Positions 11,099-22,031 are shown, counted from the stretch's first letter. The stretch is DNA of 64,000 bases from Nephrocerus scutellatus (GCA_947095585.1 OX352763.1:62405016-62469015); one strand, 5' to 3'. A program made the numbers and translations. The notes: generated by a model not told the origin, from the letters alone.

Positions 11099-11225
11099 TT
11101 TAAATTCTCTATATTAACTTCGCGTGCCCGTACATGCAAACATGTATATTTCCGGTGACAAAACTTTCTATTAAAATTTCAAAGAGATCGGCGGCCTCTC
11201 ATACAACTTTTCCATTTAGCGGCAG
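11099..11225 (-). repeat. Inverted fragment of the unnamed repeat
   Basis: Begins TTAAATTCTCTATATTAACTT and GCGTGCCCG, the reverse complement of the end at 4615-4640, and continues with an antisense stretch similar to 4495-4540. A truncated minus-strand copy between the copia and LINE remains. Confidence 0.65.
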
Positions 11226-11334
11226 ATCATATTATTTTTTTTTTTATTTATTGGCTTAATACAAGCTTAACTTAATCTTAACCTATTGCTTAACCAATTT
11301 TTTTTTTGTTTTTTTGTTTTTTGTTTTTTTTTTT

Positions 11335-12721
11335 TCAACGGGCTGGCCGAAGAGGGCCCACTGGACTTTTATATATTTTTTTCTTTAACACTACTAAATA
11401 ATAATACTTAACTTTAAGGGGAGAAATGTCAAGGGGAGGAATAGAGAGAATTTCTAAGGGAGGATATACTTGAATGGAAATCAATAGGCATTCTGTGCCT
11501 TGTTGGCCGTAGCATTCTGGACATTGGTTCAAAATAGTCGTAGTTAGTGCGGTGGTGAGGGAAACAAAAGAGCGGAACAGATCTAAGGCTACGTGGGTTA
11601 GTGTGAAGGGAGATCATTTCTAATAGTGCGGTAGAATCGATTGTTCCAGTTAATAATTGGTGTTGAAGAGTATGTCAGCAACTTCGCGACGTTTTACAAG
11701 AGTTTGCAAGCTGATCAATTTTAGCCTATTTTCGTAGGGGGTAGGATATAGTTGTCGGTCCATGGGAGACCGCGTAACGCAAAACGGATAAACCTGCGCT
11801 GCACAGCTTCAATTCTAAGGGAATGTGTGTCGTGATATGGAGACCAGACTTGGCTGGCGTATTCAAGCTGTGGTCTGACAAAGGTAATGTAAAGAGATTT
11901 TGTAACGTAAGGGTTAGTAAATTCTCTGGACCATCGTTCTATGAAACCGAGAGAAGAATTTGCCTTATGTATAATATGATCGATATGGGAACGGAAGTTG
12001 AGCTCCCTGTCACAGATAATACCCAGATCGCATATAGAAGATACTGAAGGAACTGGATCGTTCCGAAAGTAATAGGTTCTGAGGGGTGGGGGAAGTCGTT
12101 TGCGGGAGAACGTAATGGATTGACATTTACCAACATTAAGTTCTAAGAAGTTTTGGTCGCACCAGGTGTAGAATGAATTAAGGTCATTTTGAAGCAATAG
12201 AGAATCGTTGGGGGTAGATATTACCTTGATTATTTTCATATCATCCGCATAAATGGACAGATCTGAGTCTTTGATGATGTGACCAACATCGTTTATTGTT
12301 AGGACAAAGATCAATGGACCGAGATGACTGCCTTGTGGGACTGTTAATGGGGTCTGAGATTGAGAATCTGAAGAGAACCCTGTACTGGCGCTTCTCAAGG
12401 TACGATTTCAGCCATGAAATGAAAAAGGGTGAAAATCCGAGGGCTTTAAGTTTAAGGTAAATGGTTTGGTGGCATATTTTATCAAAAGCCTTGCTGAAGT
12501 CGGTAGTGATGACATCTATCCCTATCCTTACTATCCTCTAAGGCTTGAAGAGTTTTAGAGACAAATTCGGTGAGGTTAGTCGTAGTGTATCTTCCCTTTA
12601 AGAAACCGTGCTGTTGAGGAGAAAATATCGATTTGCAGTGAAAGTATAGGGAGTCGTAGACAATGCTTTCGAAGAGTTTGGGGATTGAAGAGAGTTTAGC
12701 TATGGGTCGGTAGTTTGACAC
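11335..12721 (-). pseudogene. LINE ORF2 reverse transcriptase region
   Basis: Reads from MSNYRPIAKLSSIPKLFE and SPQQHGFLKGRYTTTNLTEF (12721-12482) through a frameshift to TVPQGSHLGPLIFVLTIND and IYADDMKI, the catalytic Asp pair (12398-12200), then the thumb-like LSFRSHI/LNFRSHIDHI and FVRPQLEYASQVWSP, down to a C-terminus with VKRREVADILF and LTGTIDSTALL (about 11690-11620). Open 11721-12398 with a stop at 11721, then continuing in other frames. This would reverse-transcribe the LINE RNA at the nicked target. At least four frame breaks. Confidence 0.82.
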
Positions 12722-12740
12722 CTCGCTTTTACTACCTTTT

Positions 12741-14085
12741 TTATGAATAGGGAAAATAAAGGAGTCCTTCCATAATTTTGGGAAAACGGCTTAGGAGAGT
12801 GAGAGTCGAAATAATGTCGTAAGGGGCTGACTTATAGCGTTTACACTTTTTTTTTAAAAATATGGCGGGCAGACCATCGGGCCCGGGGGAAAAGTCATCC
12901 TTGAGACGATTAATCTTTTCGCGCACTATATCAGTCCTAATGTCGACAGAGACAAGAGAAGTTTGAGGGCCATTATTTAGGTAGTTAAAATAGTCAAGTG
13001 CCGGTTCGTGAGGGTGGTCACTAAATGATTGGCTGAAAAAGGTGGCAAAGAGGTTGGCTATTACTTTAGGGTCTGCAGATGAAGTGTTGCTTAGTTTTAG
13101 AGTGTACGGGAAGCCATCGGACTTTCTTTTGAGGTTAATAAATTGGTAGAAACGTATAGGATCGGTGATAAGGCTATGTTGCATTCTGTAGAGGTATTCG
13201 AGATAGAGAGATTCGCAGAGGTTGAAAAGCTGTCAAAAATTGCTGTGTAGAAGAATTCGATTTGTTTAGAACGAGGCTGAAGTTTAAGTTATTGACTAGG
13301 TTGTTAAGTTTAACGAAGTCAGCTTTGCGAAAGTTGAAAGACCGAGAGCTCTCAGAAATTACAGTAATGTTGTTGTTATCATACGAAAAGGTAAGAGCGA
13401 GAGGGGGGTGATAGTGGTCAAGGGTGGAGGGAAGATGGGTACTCGCGGTAACCACGGAATTATGAGCGTCAGAGGAGAAAATGAGATCTAGCTGCCTCCC
13501 AAGGTTGTTGGTGATCCCACTAATCTGATAAAGGCCGGAGTCGAAAAGGCGGTCAGTAAGGAGGGTTTCCGCTGCTGAGGATGAATTAGTTGGAACAAAG
13601 GATGATTCGTCCTCTGATAGAGCCCATTGCAAATGCGGGAGGTTGAAATCGCCAACAACTATAAGATCGTCCCCAGGATCAGCGACATCAAATAGAGAGT
13701 CAACTGCATCAACAGCTAGTTGGTATACTTGGGCGAATATAACAGCAGCATATGTATAAGCTCCGTTTGAATAAGGATAATTTTGCACAAACGAATTTAA
13801 AAGAAGGGGTGTTTGAGCATTTAACGAGGGTAGCATCGAGAATATTGCGTATGGCTAAAAGAACACCGCGACCGAGGGAGAGGCCAATATTATTCTGGCC
13901 GTCAGCGCGAAAGACTGCGAAGTCAGAAGTGAAAAGTTCACCGTTAAGAAAGTTGGTACAGAGGTTGGTTTCGGTAAGGGCAAAAGTGTCATAAGGAAGT
14001 ATTTGTGAGTGAAGGTAAACCATCGAGGTTTTAGTACGAAGTCCCCTGACATTTTGATAGTAAAGAGAAAGGAACTGCGGTGCAC
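12741..14085 (-). pseudogene. LINE ORF2 endonuclease and RT entry
   Basis: Apurinic-type endonuclease: YYQNVRGLRTKTSMVYLH at about 14068-14015, FALTETNLC, then DDLIVVGDFNLPHLQW (about 13660), GRQLDLIFSS and LPSTLDHYHPPL (SDH-like, about 13430). After frameshifts the linker and fingers follow: FYQFINLKRKSDGFPY, ANLFATFFSQSF and DDFSPGPDGLPAIFLKK (13184-12840). These are the standard parts of a Jockey/CR1-group ORF2. Overlapping frames at 13709-13836 mark a frameshift. Confidence 0.82.
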
Positions 14086-14099
14086 TACCGACTGTTAGA

Positions 14100-14453
14100 G
14101 ATGGAGCAATTGGATAGGAGTTAGGGGCGAAAATAATTTTTAGGTTATTGCGGGATTTTTAAGATACGACAGACGTTTGGAGCCAATATGAGAAGCATAG
14201 GTTGAAAGGTCTGTAGCCACAGTGGAAGAAGAAATTTTGAAACTCTCATGAAAACGAATCTAGATATTTCTCAGGGCTGCAGGGTCAGTTGGGGGGCCTT
14301 CTTTTTGAATCAAGACCATAACATTCGTTTTTGTCTTGCCGTCTATGCAGACGGAATCGGGCTTGTCATATAAGTAGGCAAGATAAAGACGGACATTTTC
14401 GAAAAGCCGGTGATCACGAAGTCTCGACATAATGTAGCGGCAGTCGAGGTCAT
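14100..14453 (-). pseudogene. LINE ORF1-like tail and inter-ORF spacer
   Basis: Codons up to about 14260 read SRLRDHRLFENVRLYLAYLY and MVLIQKEGPPTDPAALRNI before a stop, placed just upstream of ORF2, where ORF1 ends in such elements. No domain recognised. It is fused in frame with gypsy RT at 14453. Confidence 0.45.
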
Positions 14454-15153
14454 TGATCATTGCCAACACGATGGGTGAGCTATATGGACTGTTGGATGAT
14501 TCGATTTTCCCTTCTGCCAATAATTGGTCGATCTCTTCGTTAATAATCGCTTGCATCGCGGGGTTTCTTGGCATGTATCGCTGTTTGAACGGACGCTGGT
14601 GCTTGAGTCGAATCTCATGCTCGGTAACACTGGTGGGTCCTTTAACATTTGCAAACTGTGGCAATTCCATTGCCAGGAATTTGTCCAATTGCTGCCTTTG
14701 GGTCAGAAGTCTTTAGATTACTGGTTGACTAGGTTCGGTTCGTGCTATTATTGTATTTTTCACTTGGTTAATGGTGAAACCAAATTTCGATAGGAAGTCG
14801 GTTCCTATTAGGAACTTATCCATAAGTTCTGGTATGAAGACAAACTCTTGGGTGTACGTTTGACCTCCCCATTTCAATTGTATCATATATGCCTGACGAG
14901 CGGTGACTGTGGATTTGTTGGCTAAGGCGAAAGTCATAGCTATCGGTCTAACTGGTACTTGGTTGGTTATACAGACTTGCTGTATCGTTTTTCCGATGCA
15001 TGATTTCCCTGCCCCAGTATCGATGACGGCATTATATTGGTTATTGTAACATTCAATTGGTAATGTGTATGATGCGTGACTAGGGACAGTCGGGTCTGGG
15101 AAGTCTAATGCCTCATGGGATTGGACGGCCCGCTGGCGTTTCCCGGTCTGCAT
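14454..15153 (-). pseudogene. Ty3/gypsy protease and start of RT
   Basis: Protease with AVIDTGAGKSCI (active-site DTG, about 15033-14998) and the flap-to-C-terminal FLIGTDFLSKFGFTI (about 14810-14770), stop at 14713. Then, in a second frame, the RT N-terminus: HEIRLKHQRPFKQRYMPRN and EEIDQLLAEGKIESSNSPYS. Both are normal gypsy Pol parts. The RT is lost after about 75 residues where the LINE joins. The protease block itself is intact for about 145 codons. Confidence 0.85.
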
Positions 15154-15218
15154 TGACCGTTGCGGTGCTGTATACCATATACGCCTCAGTATGAACAGAA
15201 CAGTGGTCGTGTCTGTTG
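15154..15218 (-). pseudogene. gypsy Gag C-terminal knuckle trace
   Basis: In a frame upstream of the protease the minus strand shows a CSY-stop-GV...QHRNGQC pattern, a degraded CCHC knuckle with one Cys codon turned into TGA. It continues to the hAT-like insertion at 15219 and resumes as Gag sequence beyond 15957. Confidence 0.5.
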
Positions 15219-15949
15219 TAGCGGTGGGAAAAATGACTCCTTTGAGTGAATCGATTCACTTCAACTCACTCACTTCACTTAATCGATTCACTGAATCGAG
15301 TCAAAAGAGTCAACTCATTCCTCATATGTTTATACCAAAGCACTTAACAAGACAACTCTTTTCTTCAATTAAAGATTGCACATACATAATACATATATAT
15401 ATTTTACTTGTGTTGTTGAATACAAGTTTGCAAATGTTTGTTTTGATGTTTGGATATAAAGAAAAAATAAAATATGATTAAAAAATGCGCAAACGAATGT
15501 ATGGGCGTGTTTTTCTTATGGCAGAAATCGGAGAAAATAGAAAATTCCAATCCGATAAATCAAAAAAAAGTCCAATAAATCCGAATTTACTTTGTTAAAC
15601 TCATTAACTCAATCAAAACGATTTAAAATCATGTAATTAAAAAATTTATTTTGTAAATTCCTTTTTGTTTAATTATAATAAACACTACTGTGTAATGATA
15701 CCGAGACTTAAAAATGCGCTCAGGTGCTAGTAACCTACACAGCAACAGACCAGAAAGAGACAATTGATGTATCGTTACGCTACTTCGTTGTACGCCTCAG
15801 TTGAAGCGATTCCTCAATTGAATCGAGTCCTCAATTGAATCGAGTCCTCAATTGAATAGAGTCGCTTCACTTTTACTGAATAGATTCACTTGCTTCAGTG
15901 TGCTGACTGATTCTTTTGAATGGAGTCACTCATGACTTACACACCACTA
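15219..15949. mobile_element. Non-autonomous hAT-like element, 731 bp
   Basis: Ends are TAGCGGTGGG on the left and CACACCACTA on the right (TAG-GGTG-G inward from both). Flanks are GTCTGTTG (15211-15218) and GCCTGTTG (15950-15957), an 8-base duplication with one mismatch, as hAT transposition produces. Inside are many GAATCGATTC-type palindromes (15247-15300) and three CCTCAATTGAATCGAGT-type tandem units (about 15812-15862). No transposase; the open stretch at 15191-15481 is not supported as a gene. It interrupts gypsy gag. Confidence 0.75.
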
Positions 15950-16560
15950 GCCTGTTGGCATTTATTTCGAACATGTGCGGATATGTTACATCGTTGGCCA
16001 CGATAGGGTATGTGACATTACTGGCATGATGCGGATATGTTACATCGTTGGCCACGATAGGGTATGTGACATTACTGGCATGATGCGGATATGTTACATC
16101 GTTGGCCACGATCGGGAATGTGGCATTACTGGCATGATGAGGATATGTTACATCGTTGGTTTGTTGTATCGGTGCGAACATTGGTCGAGCGGACTGGCTG
16201 GTCGTCTGTTATGGAACGGGCACCTGCTGGGGTGCTGGTGGACTATAATGTGTGTGTGGTACAACTGCTGGTTGAAACGGTTGTGCTGTGTGACGAAATG
16301 GTGGTGCAGTAGGGCGTAGTGGTACTTGCCGATTCGACATCTGCGTAGGCCGCGACGAATGTTGTTCAGTCGTCAAGCTCTCGAAGTCCTCGATGAGGGC
16401 GGTGATTTCTGACAAATTTGTGAATTCTCGGCGTTTAATTTAATGCCGGTATTCAGGGCGCAAGTTATCATAGATTTGCTGCAGCTTCTCGTCGGACATG
16501 AGGGAAGTATGCCATCTCATCAGGGCCTGAATCACGGTGGAAATAATTGCACAGCAATTA
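15950..16560 (-). pseudogene. gypsy Gag with 18-residue tandem repeats
   Basis: Capsid C-terminus at about 16540-16385: LMSDEKLQQIYDNLRPEYRH, KRREFTNLSEITALIEDFE, the region where gypsy Gags have a conserved helix pair. A Pro/Gln-rich linker follows (16400-16209), then four 54-base repeats. One stop after EYRH and further breaks make it non-functional. It belongs with the protease and RT fragment at 14454-15153, from which it is separated by the hAT-like element. Confidence 0.75.
15971..16165. repeat. 54-bp tandem repeat, about 3.5 copies
   Basis: Copies start at about 15976, 16030, 16084 and 16138, exactly 54 bases apart. On the minus strand each encodes an 18-residue unit around NDVTYPHHASNVTYPIVA, so the repeat keeps the Gag frame. 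Confidence 0.85.
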
Positions 16561-16614
16561 TACGGCAAGTATTCGATTTTTATCGGCTTTTGCCCCATCA
16601 GACATTGCCTCTAA

Positions 16615-17045
16615 TGTGCAATGACGAACATTTTAACGTCAAACTTTCGTCTTACACCCACTGTGCACACATGAACAGGAAGAATTGTTCTCTTTCCTGC
16701 GACATCAGCGACACGGTTCACACGGAAGGCATCGGCAACAATTGCAAATAGGAGAAGTGAACACCTCAGGCCGGAAGCTAAAAATAAACCATAAAATATC
16801 TAACACCAAACTTGGTAACGTAGTCGACGACTGAGTAATTTTAACGACGGGATATTTAACAAACAACTTTGATCAGCGCTATAATCAGGTCAGTCTAGTC
16901 CTCTCAGTGTGTTAGTTTAAATCCCGTTTCTTGGTTTTGAGAATATGGCGGGGCTTACAGGACTCCATTTCGAAACCCGAAAAATCTTGATAGGGTGAGA
17001 TTTTCCCTTGTTAGGTGTAGAGACTCTTCGGCTTCAGGACTCTGG
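16615..17045 (+). mobile_element. Solo LTR plus leader of the array's LTR family
   Basis: Starts TGTGCAATGACG and aligns with the LTR and leader at 22092-23120, but without the palindromic MITE (22130-22471) and without the stretch matching about 22500-22795. It therefore shows the LTR before those insertions. A TGGCGGGCC phrase and an ATG triplet repeat (17052-17070) mark the right end. Confidence 0.65.
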
Positions 17046-17082
17046 CGGGCCATGATGATGATGATGATGAAAAAAGGGGTAT

Positions 17083-17495
17083 CTACCAATAGCACTGCGA
17101 CCCATAAGGATCTATTGCGTTCCCCCTAAATAGTTCTTTGGAGACAGTGCACGTCCGACCATATAGCACCCCCTCCATGCCAATGGCTCTTATGAACCTA
17201 ACGATATGGTGTGGGTTCAGTGAATGCCGTGCTGACTCTGAGATCGCGTGAGTTCCCAAGTGGTCTCTCCTCTGTCGGATCGTTGCTCCGTATTCATTGA
17301 GAAGGTGCCAAGGGGTTTCCTCCGCTTTCCCACAAAGCCTACATCTGCCATCCTCTTCTAGTTTTATTTTCTTTAGGTGCCTCTTCAGTCTACAATATCC
17401 TGTTAGGAAACCCGTAATGATTCTAACATTACTTCTACTAATTCCCAATATCGAGAAAGACCTCTTTAGGTCATAGTTTCCCATCATTTCCTCTG
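17083..17495 (-). pseudogene. LINE C-terminal fragment (LOA/I-like)
   Basis: 134 open codons with ITGFLTGYCRLKRHLKKI and CRLCGKAEETPWHLLNEY, the Cys/His tail found after the RNase H or at the C-terminus of LOA/I/R1-group ORF2 proteins. RT fragments of the same style lie at 20594-21369. No RT core here. Confidence 0.65.
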
Positions 17496-17499
17496 CTTG

Positions 17500-17915
17500 T
17501 CGTAGACCTCGGAGATTTTCCCATCTTACGGAAGCAGTGGGCGTTAAGGAAAAGGATAAGAAGAGAGGAGATGTCTATGAGCTTGTGTCTTGAATGTCTG
17601 TGGATCATAGTGATGTTGAAAGACAGAGCTTGGCAGAGCATTCCACATACGTGTTGTACGGGTGAAGAACGAATCCCTGAAACTGATGTGCATTTAGAGC
17701 GCCACGAGTATTGCGGTTTAATTCAAGGAGAGGTGGCATGCAACTGGCTATTTTTCTTGTGCAGGTGGAAGAAGCGATAAAACAGTGACAAGCAGGAGAC
17801 CATCCTGCGGTGTTCAAGCGAATCTATTGATTTCGCAATTTTGTCACCGATAAGTTTTATCGCACGGTTTTGTATTCTATCTAGTTGATGCAAGGTGGGT
17901 TTAGGCGCAATAGAC
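17500..17915 (-). pseudogene. Jockey/CR1-like ORF2 C-terminal fragment
   Basis: Minus strand reads LHQLDRIQNRAIKLIGDKI, SIDSLEHRRMVSCLSLFYRFFH, then after a frameshift LELNRNTRGALNAHQFQG, the post-RT region of such LINEs. Fragment only; its 3' boundary meets the LOA-like piece at about 17495. Confidence 0.65.
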
Positions 17916-17925
17916 CATATATATA

Positions 17926-19850
17926 TTTTTTTTTTTAAAGACTCATTGCCAAGGGATAAGTCCCTGAATGACTTTCGTCACGGCAATAAGTTGGGCTATG
18001 CCCTTTATTAAAATTAAAAATTAAAAATTCGAAGGAATGTGATTAACAATATAACACATTCCTCACGTTTGTAGCCGGTTTCAATTTATTTTCTCAGAAT
18101 TATTTCTGATTCATTGAAAAAAGCAATACCAAAAAACGAACACGAAACTAAAACGACGCGAGTCCAAATACTTTTATCAATGAATCATGGTCAGGAAAAC
18201 TACAAAAAACCTTGACCAAGAAAATATTACAATATAAACAACAAATATTATAAATAATACAAAAAATAATAATTTTTTTATATAAAATAATCGTATCCTC
18301 TAATGAACACTACGGTCGTCCTTCAGGAAGTTGTTGACAGCTATTTTGAAGGCCTGTAAATTATAAGATTCGGGAAATACGGAGTCGACCAATTGATTCC
18401 ACATCGAAGTCACTCTCGGATAAAAGGACGATTTGAAGTGTTGGGTTCTACATGAGAAAGGTTTTAAGGCAAATCTATGTTGATTAGACATCAAACGAGT
18501 GTTAACGTTGCTGACAAAAGGACCTGGGAATAGAGAACGGGTTTCTGAAGAACATCTACCGTTGTAAAATTTGTAGAAAACAGATAAAGCTCCAACATTA
18601 CGTCTATGCCCCAAAGAATCAAGAGATGAAGTAATGGTTACATCGTTTCTCTATTCTATTTACTTCTACTCTATTTTGAATTCCATCTAGATAAACCAAA
18701 TGCGATCTTGGAGCCCCACCCCACACAAATGAATTAAATTCTAAAATGGGTCTAACATAAGATTTATATAATCTTAATACTTTAGTGGGGCTAAAGTAAA
18801 AGTTACAACGTCTTATAAAGCCCAAGCATTGGCTAGCTCTTTTTGAGATTTCAGAAATATGTTCCTTCCAGGAAAGTTCACTAGAAACTTTCAAACCTAA
18901 CATCTTAAGTGAAACTGATCTCGCAATAGTGGCACCATTAATTACTGGTGCTACGTAATGTTGAATTGCCTTTTGAGAAAAATGACAAGCCTGGAATTTA
19001 TTTGGGTTAAATTCCACCCTATTAGATCTGCCCCAATCAAGAATGACTTGAATGTTCGACAAAATTGTCGAATTCATTAATTCACGCGAACCAATCAAGC
19101 GAGAATTGCATTCTTTTTGACTAACAAACTCCATGGAAGCCGATAACGTCGTATCATCAGCAAATGAGTGGATATCACATGTTGTAGAAGACAACCAGTC
19201 ATTGATATATATTAAGAATAATGTAGGCGATAAGGATGACCCTTCAGGAACGCCAGCATTGATCTCATGCGAAGATGAGGAAAAACCATTCAATACCACT
19301 TTTATTTTTCGGTTCCATAAATAATCCTCAATCCATGTAATGAGAGAGGGGTGTAAGTTGAGCGCACGAATCTTATTAATAAGACAAGTACGCTAAACTC
19401 TATCAAAAGCCTTAGAAATATCCAAGGAAACGCTTGATTCGCCTAGATTTTCAATGCTTCGCTGCCAACAATGAGTCATGCACGTCATTAGTTCACCTGA
19501 AGATCGATTTTTTCGAAATCCATACTGAACATCGGATAAAAGAGCATTCGAATCCAGATAGCTCATTAGTTTGAAATTAATGATAGATTCCATTACTTTT
19601 GATAAAACTGACAACAGAGCAATAGGGCGGTAGTTAGTAGGTGCAGATTTATCACCTTTTTTCGGGACGGGTTGAACATTAGCTATTTTCCAAATTGACG
19701 GAAAAACACCTGTCTTCATTGAGAGATACATCAATTTGCTAAGCGGTTTTGCCAAAGTATGATGACATCTTTTCAATAATAAAGGTGGAATACCGTCGGG
19801 TCCAGTTGCTTTATTGGTGTCAAGTTCTTTACGAATTTTGGAAACAACCC
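17926..19850 (-). mobile_element. Jockey/CR1-like LINE with 3' tail
   Basis: T-run 17926-17936 (minus-strand poly(A)), 3' UTR 17940-18299, then RT coding up to about 19850 where it is truncated in the linker before the fingers (KELDTNKATGPDGIPPLLL). It shares its 3' tail segment with 1281-1345. Confidence 0.8.
18300..19776 (-). pseudogene. LINE reverse transcriptase, three frames
   Basis: Open pieces from high to low: 19776-19393 (VQPVPKKGDKSAPTNYRPIA, LSDVQYGFRKNRSS, LDISKAFDRV with the first catalytic Asp), 19299-18619 (INAGVPEGSSLSPTLFLIYIND, SFADDTTLSASM with the Asp pair, ELSWKEHISEISKRASQC, VRPILEFNSFVWGG) and 18614-18300 (MGHRRNVGALSVFYKFYNGRC). Only two or three small breaks (near 19390 and 18617), so it is among the better preserved RTs here. 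Confidence 0.85.
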
Positions 19851-19855
19851 GACCT

Positions 19856-20590
19856 CAAGTTAAGGGCGAATAAAAGCCTTGTAGATAGTAGCCAGGTCAG
19901 AGGGAGTGAAATATTTCTTGCACCGGGTTAGAAAACCTAAACATTTCACAGCATTTTTGGTGACGGTAAATATGTGGTTATTCCAACGAAGCTTGTCGTT
20001 AACGCACATACCGAGAATTGCGAGATTTTCAGAGTCCTCAATGCAAGTGCAATTCATGGATAATGGCATGGGATTTGGGATTCGGTTGGACGACAGAAGA
20101 CAGCATTGGGTTTTGGAAGCGTTAAATTCTACTCGATTGTTTTCTCCCCATTTTATTATGTTGTCTAGGTCAGAATTTACGTGCTTAACATACGAAGTTG
20201 TTTGAGTTCCACATGAGATGTGGAGGGACGTTCCTCAAACTTATATGAGAAGCTGAGAGTGCTGTCGTCAGCTAAAGAGTGAATCGGGTTAGAAGTCACA
20301 GATAAGAGATCATTAATAAAAATGAGAAAGAGTGCCGGGGACAGAACAGAGCCCTGGGGAACGCCAGCATTTATGTGGTGTATTTCAGACTTGAAACCGT
20401 CCAAAATAACTTGAATTAAGCGGTCCAAAAGATAGCTTCTAATCCAATGAAGCAGTTTATCATCGACACCAAAGGCACGCATTTTTGACAAAAGAGCTTC
20501 ATGCCAAACTCTGTCAAATGCCTTAGAAATATCGAGTGCAACAGCTTTGCTTTCACCAAATTGACCCAGCGGATTTGTGAATGTTGAGAT
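19856..20590 (-). pseudogene. Second LINE RT fragment, truncated both ends
   Basis: Related to the neighbour but a separate copy: GESKAVALDISKAFDRVWHE (about 20560-20490), INAGVPQGSVLSPALFLIFIND, HSLADDSTLSFSY (ADDS instead of ADDT), then ILGMCVNDKLRWNNHIF and IYKAFIRP at 19860, where it ends abruptly at the first LINE's 5' truncation point. Confidence 0.8.
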
Positions 20591-20593
20591 CAG

Positions 20594-21310
20594 TTAAAAA
20601 ATGTTTTGTGGGAGTAACCCAAGAATTACCTCCATACCCGCCGTGGGGCAGGTAATCATCGCCACTTTAATTAAAATACATGCCAACCTCTGCACTTTTT
20701 CCAATTCCCTTCTCGTAGTGCTTAGCTTGGTTATATTCGCCCATGGCACTGCTCCATAAGTAATCATTGGAATAATTATCATGTTGTACATCCAGTGCAT
20801 TATCCTGGGACAAACTCCCCAGGATTTTCCTGGCATCCATCTACACACCATAAGTGCCCTTTTTTATTTTTTTACTACTGCCTCTTGGGGCTTAATCCAT
20901 AGCAGATATCAAATATCAGCCCCAGGTATTTAACCTCTTTGCTGATTGAGGGTAACCGGGTGCATTCGCCCAATTTCCTTCTATTGGAGAATGGTACCAG
21001 TGTGGTTTTGTTTGATCACCTTTAGTCCCACTCCTATAGGCTCCATCTGCTCGTGCTGGTTAGTCCGTTTTGGTTTAAACTACAGAGCACTGCTTTAAAC
21101 TTCCCTTTTGCCGCGATGACTATATCGTCCGCGTATCCTTGGGCATAAGTTCCTACATCAGATAGTCGCTGAAGTAGTTCATCTACGAAAATGCTCCACA
21201 ACAGCGGGGACAGTACCCATCCTTGTGGACATCCTCTTGTTGTGCTTACCATAATGGTTTCATCACCGACTACGGTTTCCGTTGTTGGAGTTGCTATAGT
21301 TTTTTTTGGA
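20594..21310 (-). pseudogene. LOA/I-like LINE RT fragment
   Basis: GCPQGWVLSPLLWSIFVDEL and YAQGYADDIVIAAKGKF (21280-21100) carry the RT catalytic pair. After a gap the post-RT block WGVCPRIMHWMYNMIIIPM and LEKVQRLACILIKVAMI follows (20851-20600). These are phrases of LOA/I-group ORF2. Its 5' end is replaced by plus-strand protease sequence at about 21310. Confidence 0.75.
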
Positions 21311-21485
21311 ATGCGGCCGAAGAAGTACACGCACCAAAGAATGCGGTTCTTGTTAATTTTTCTTCTCAAACTTCTCTGCTAGTATTGCCAGGAGCGAAAG
21401 ACGATTTGCTGTTGGGAATGGACTGTCTAGGTCAACTTGGACTTGTCGTAAGACGCGGAGGTACGTCTCTCTCACTGGATAACAC
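21309..21485 (+). pseudogene. LTR-retrotransposon aspartic protease tail
   Basis: Plus strand reads LLVLPGAKDDLLLGMDCLGQ then LGLVVRRGG, the C-terminal half of a retroviral-type aspartic protease (the GMDCL strand). It is followed directly by the AAGTC tract and the LTR, so RT, RNase H and integrase have been lost between. It likely belongs to the LTR family of the array. Confidence 0.65.
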
Positions 21486-21535
21486 CAGAGCAAGCAGATT
21501 CCGGGAAGGAGTCACCAGTAACGTAAATTACGAAA

Positions 21536-21706
21536 TCAAGTCAACTCAAGCCAACGCAAGTCATCGCAATTCAACTCAAGTCAAGTCAACTCGAGTCGAA
21601 TCCAGTCAAGCCGAGTCACGTTAAGTTAAATCAAAAATCAAATTAAGCGAAGTCAATTCAAGTCAAGTTGAGTCAACTTAAATTAAGTCAACTCAAGTCA
21701 AGTCAT
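21536..21706 (+). repeat. AAGTC/CAACT pentanucleotide tract, unit A
   Basis: Imperfect tandem array of AAGTC-like pentamers (with AACTC, GAGTC variants). The same tract opens units B (28501-28639), C (35529-35667) and D (45430-45568) and lies at the unit joints. Confidence 0.8.
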
Positions 21707-21851
21707 GACGGACACAAATGATAACCCAAGCAACGAGAACGGACATGGCAACAACCGCACGATAACAACCCAAGGAAAGAATACAGACATGGCAACAAAA
21801 TGAATGAAAACATGGACATGGCCACAAAAACAATGTTAACAACCCCCAGCA

Positions 21852-22031
21852 ATGAACGCGGACACAGCAATAGCGGCAAAACCGGATGACGGAAAGCGCA
21901 AGGCAATCAAGAGATACAGAAAAGAACGAACATGTGAGGAGGATCTCGAGGACATCAGGAAAAAGGCGCGCAGGAATCACGTCCATAGTAGATCAACGGC
22001 TTTCCACCAACCATCAATGGCAGAAGAGTGA
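21852..22031 (+). CDS. Small basic ORF before the LTR (unit A)
   Basis: 59 residues, starting MNADTAIAAKPDDGKRK and continuing with a Lys/Arg/Glu-rich helix (RYRKERTCEEDLEDIRKK) and ending SMAEE. It is open in all four units (28786-28965, 35814-35993, 45715-45894) with only a few changes (for example Cys for Thr-Cys neighbours and Asp/Gly). It lies about 50 bases before the polypurine tract, so it could be the last codons of the element's Pol or an env-position product whose upstream part is gone. No family recognised; it may be a chance ORF preserved only because the units are young. Confidence 0.35.
   Translation: MNADTAIAAKPDDGKRKAIKRYRKERTCEEDLEDIRKKARRNHVHSRSTAFHQPSMAEE

Larger units (their letters stand above)
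11226..14453 (-). mobile_element. Jockey/CR1-like LINE, 5'-truncated
   Basis: Minus-strand non-LTR retrotransposon whose 3' end is an interrupted poly(T) on the plus strand (about 11299-11336). It contains the ORF2 C-terminus, RT and endonuclease in order and ends inside ORF1-like sequence at about 14453. There the frame passes directly from LINE sequence into gypsy RT (SSPIVLA), so the LINE is inserted in a gypsy element or abuts a break in it. Confidence 0.8.

Noticed and set aside
15971..16165. CRISPR-like array of 54-bp units
   Set aside because: Contiguous tandem repeats with no spacers, coding in Gag; also a eukaryotic context.
15975..16319. Plus-strand 114-codon ORF over the 54-bp repeats
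   Set aside because: Antisense shadow of the Gag repeats; the minus strand has adjoining Gag motifs.
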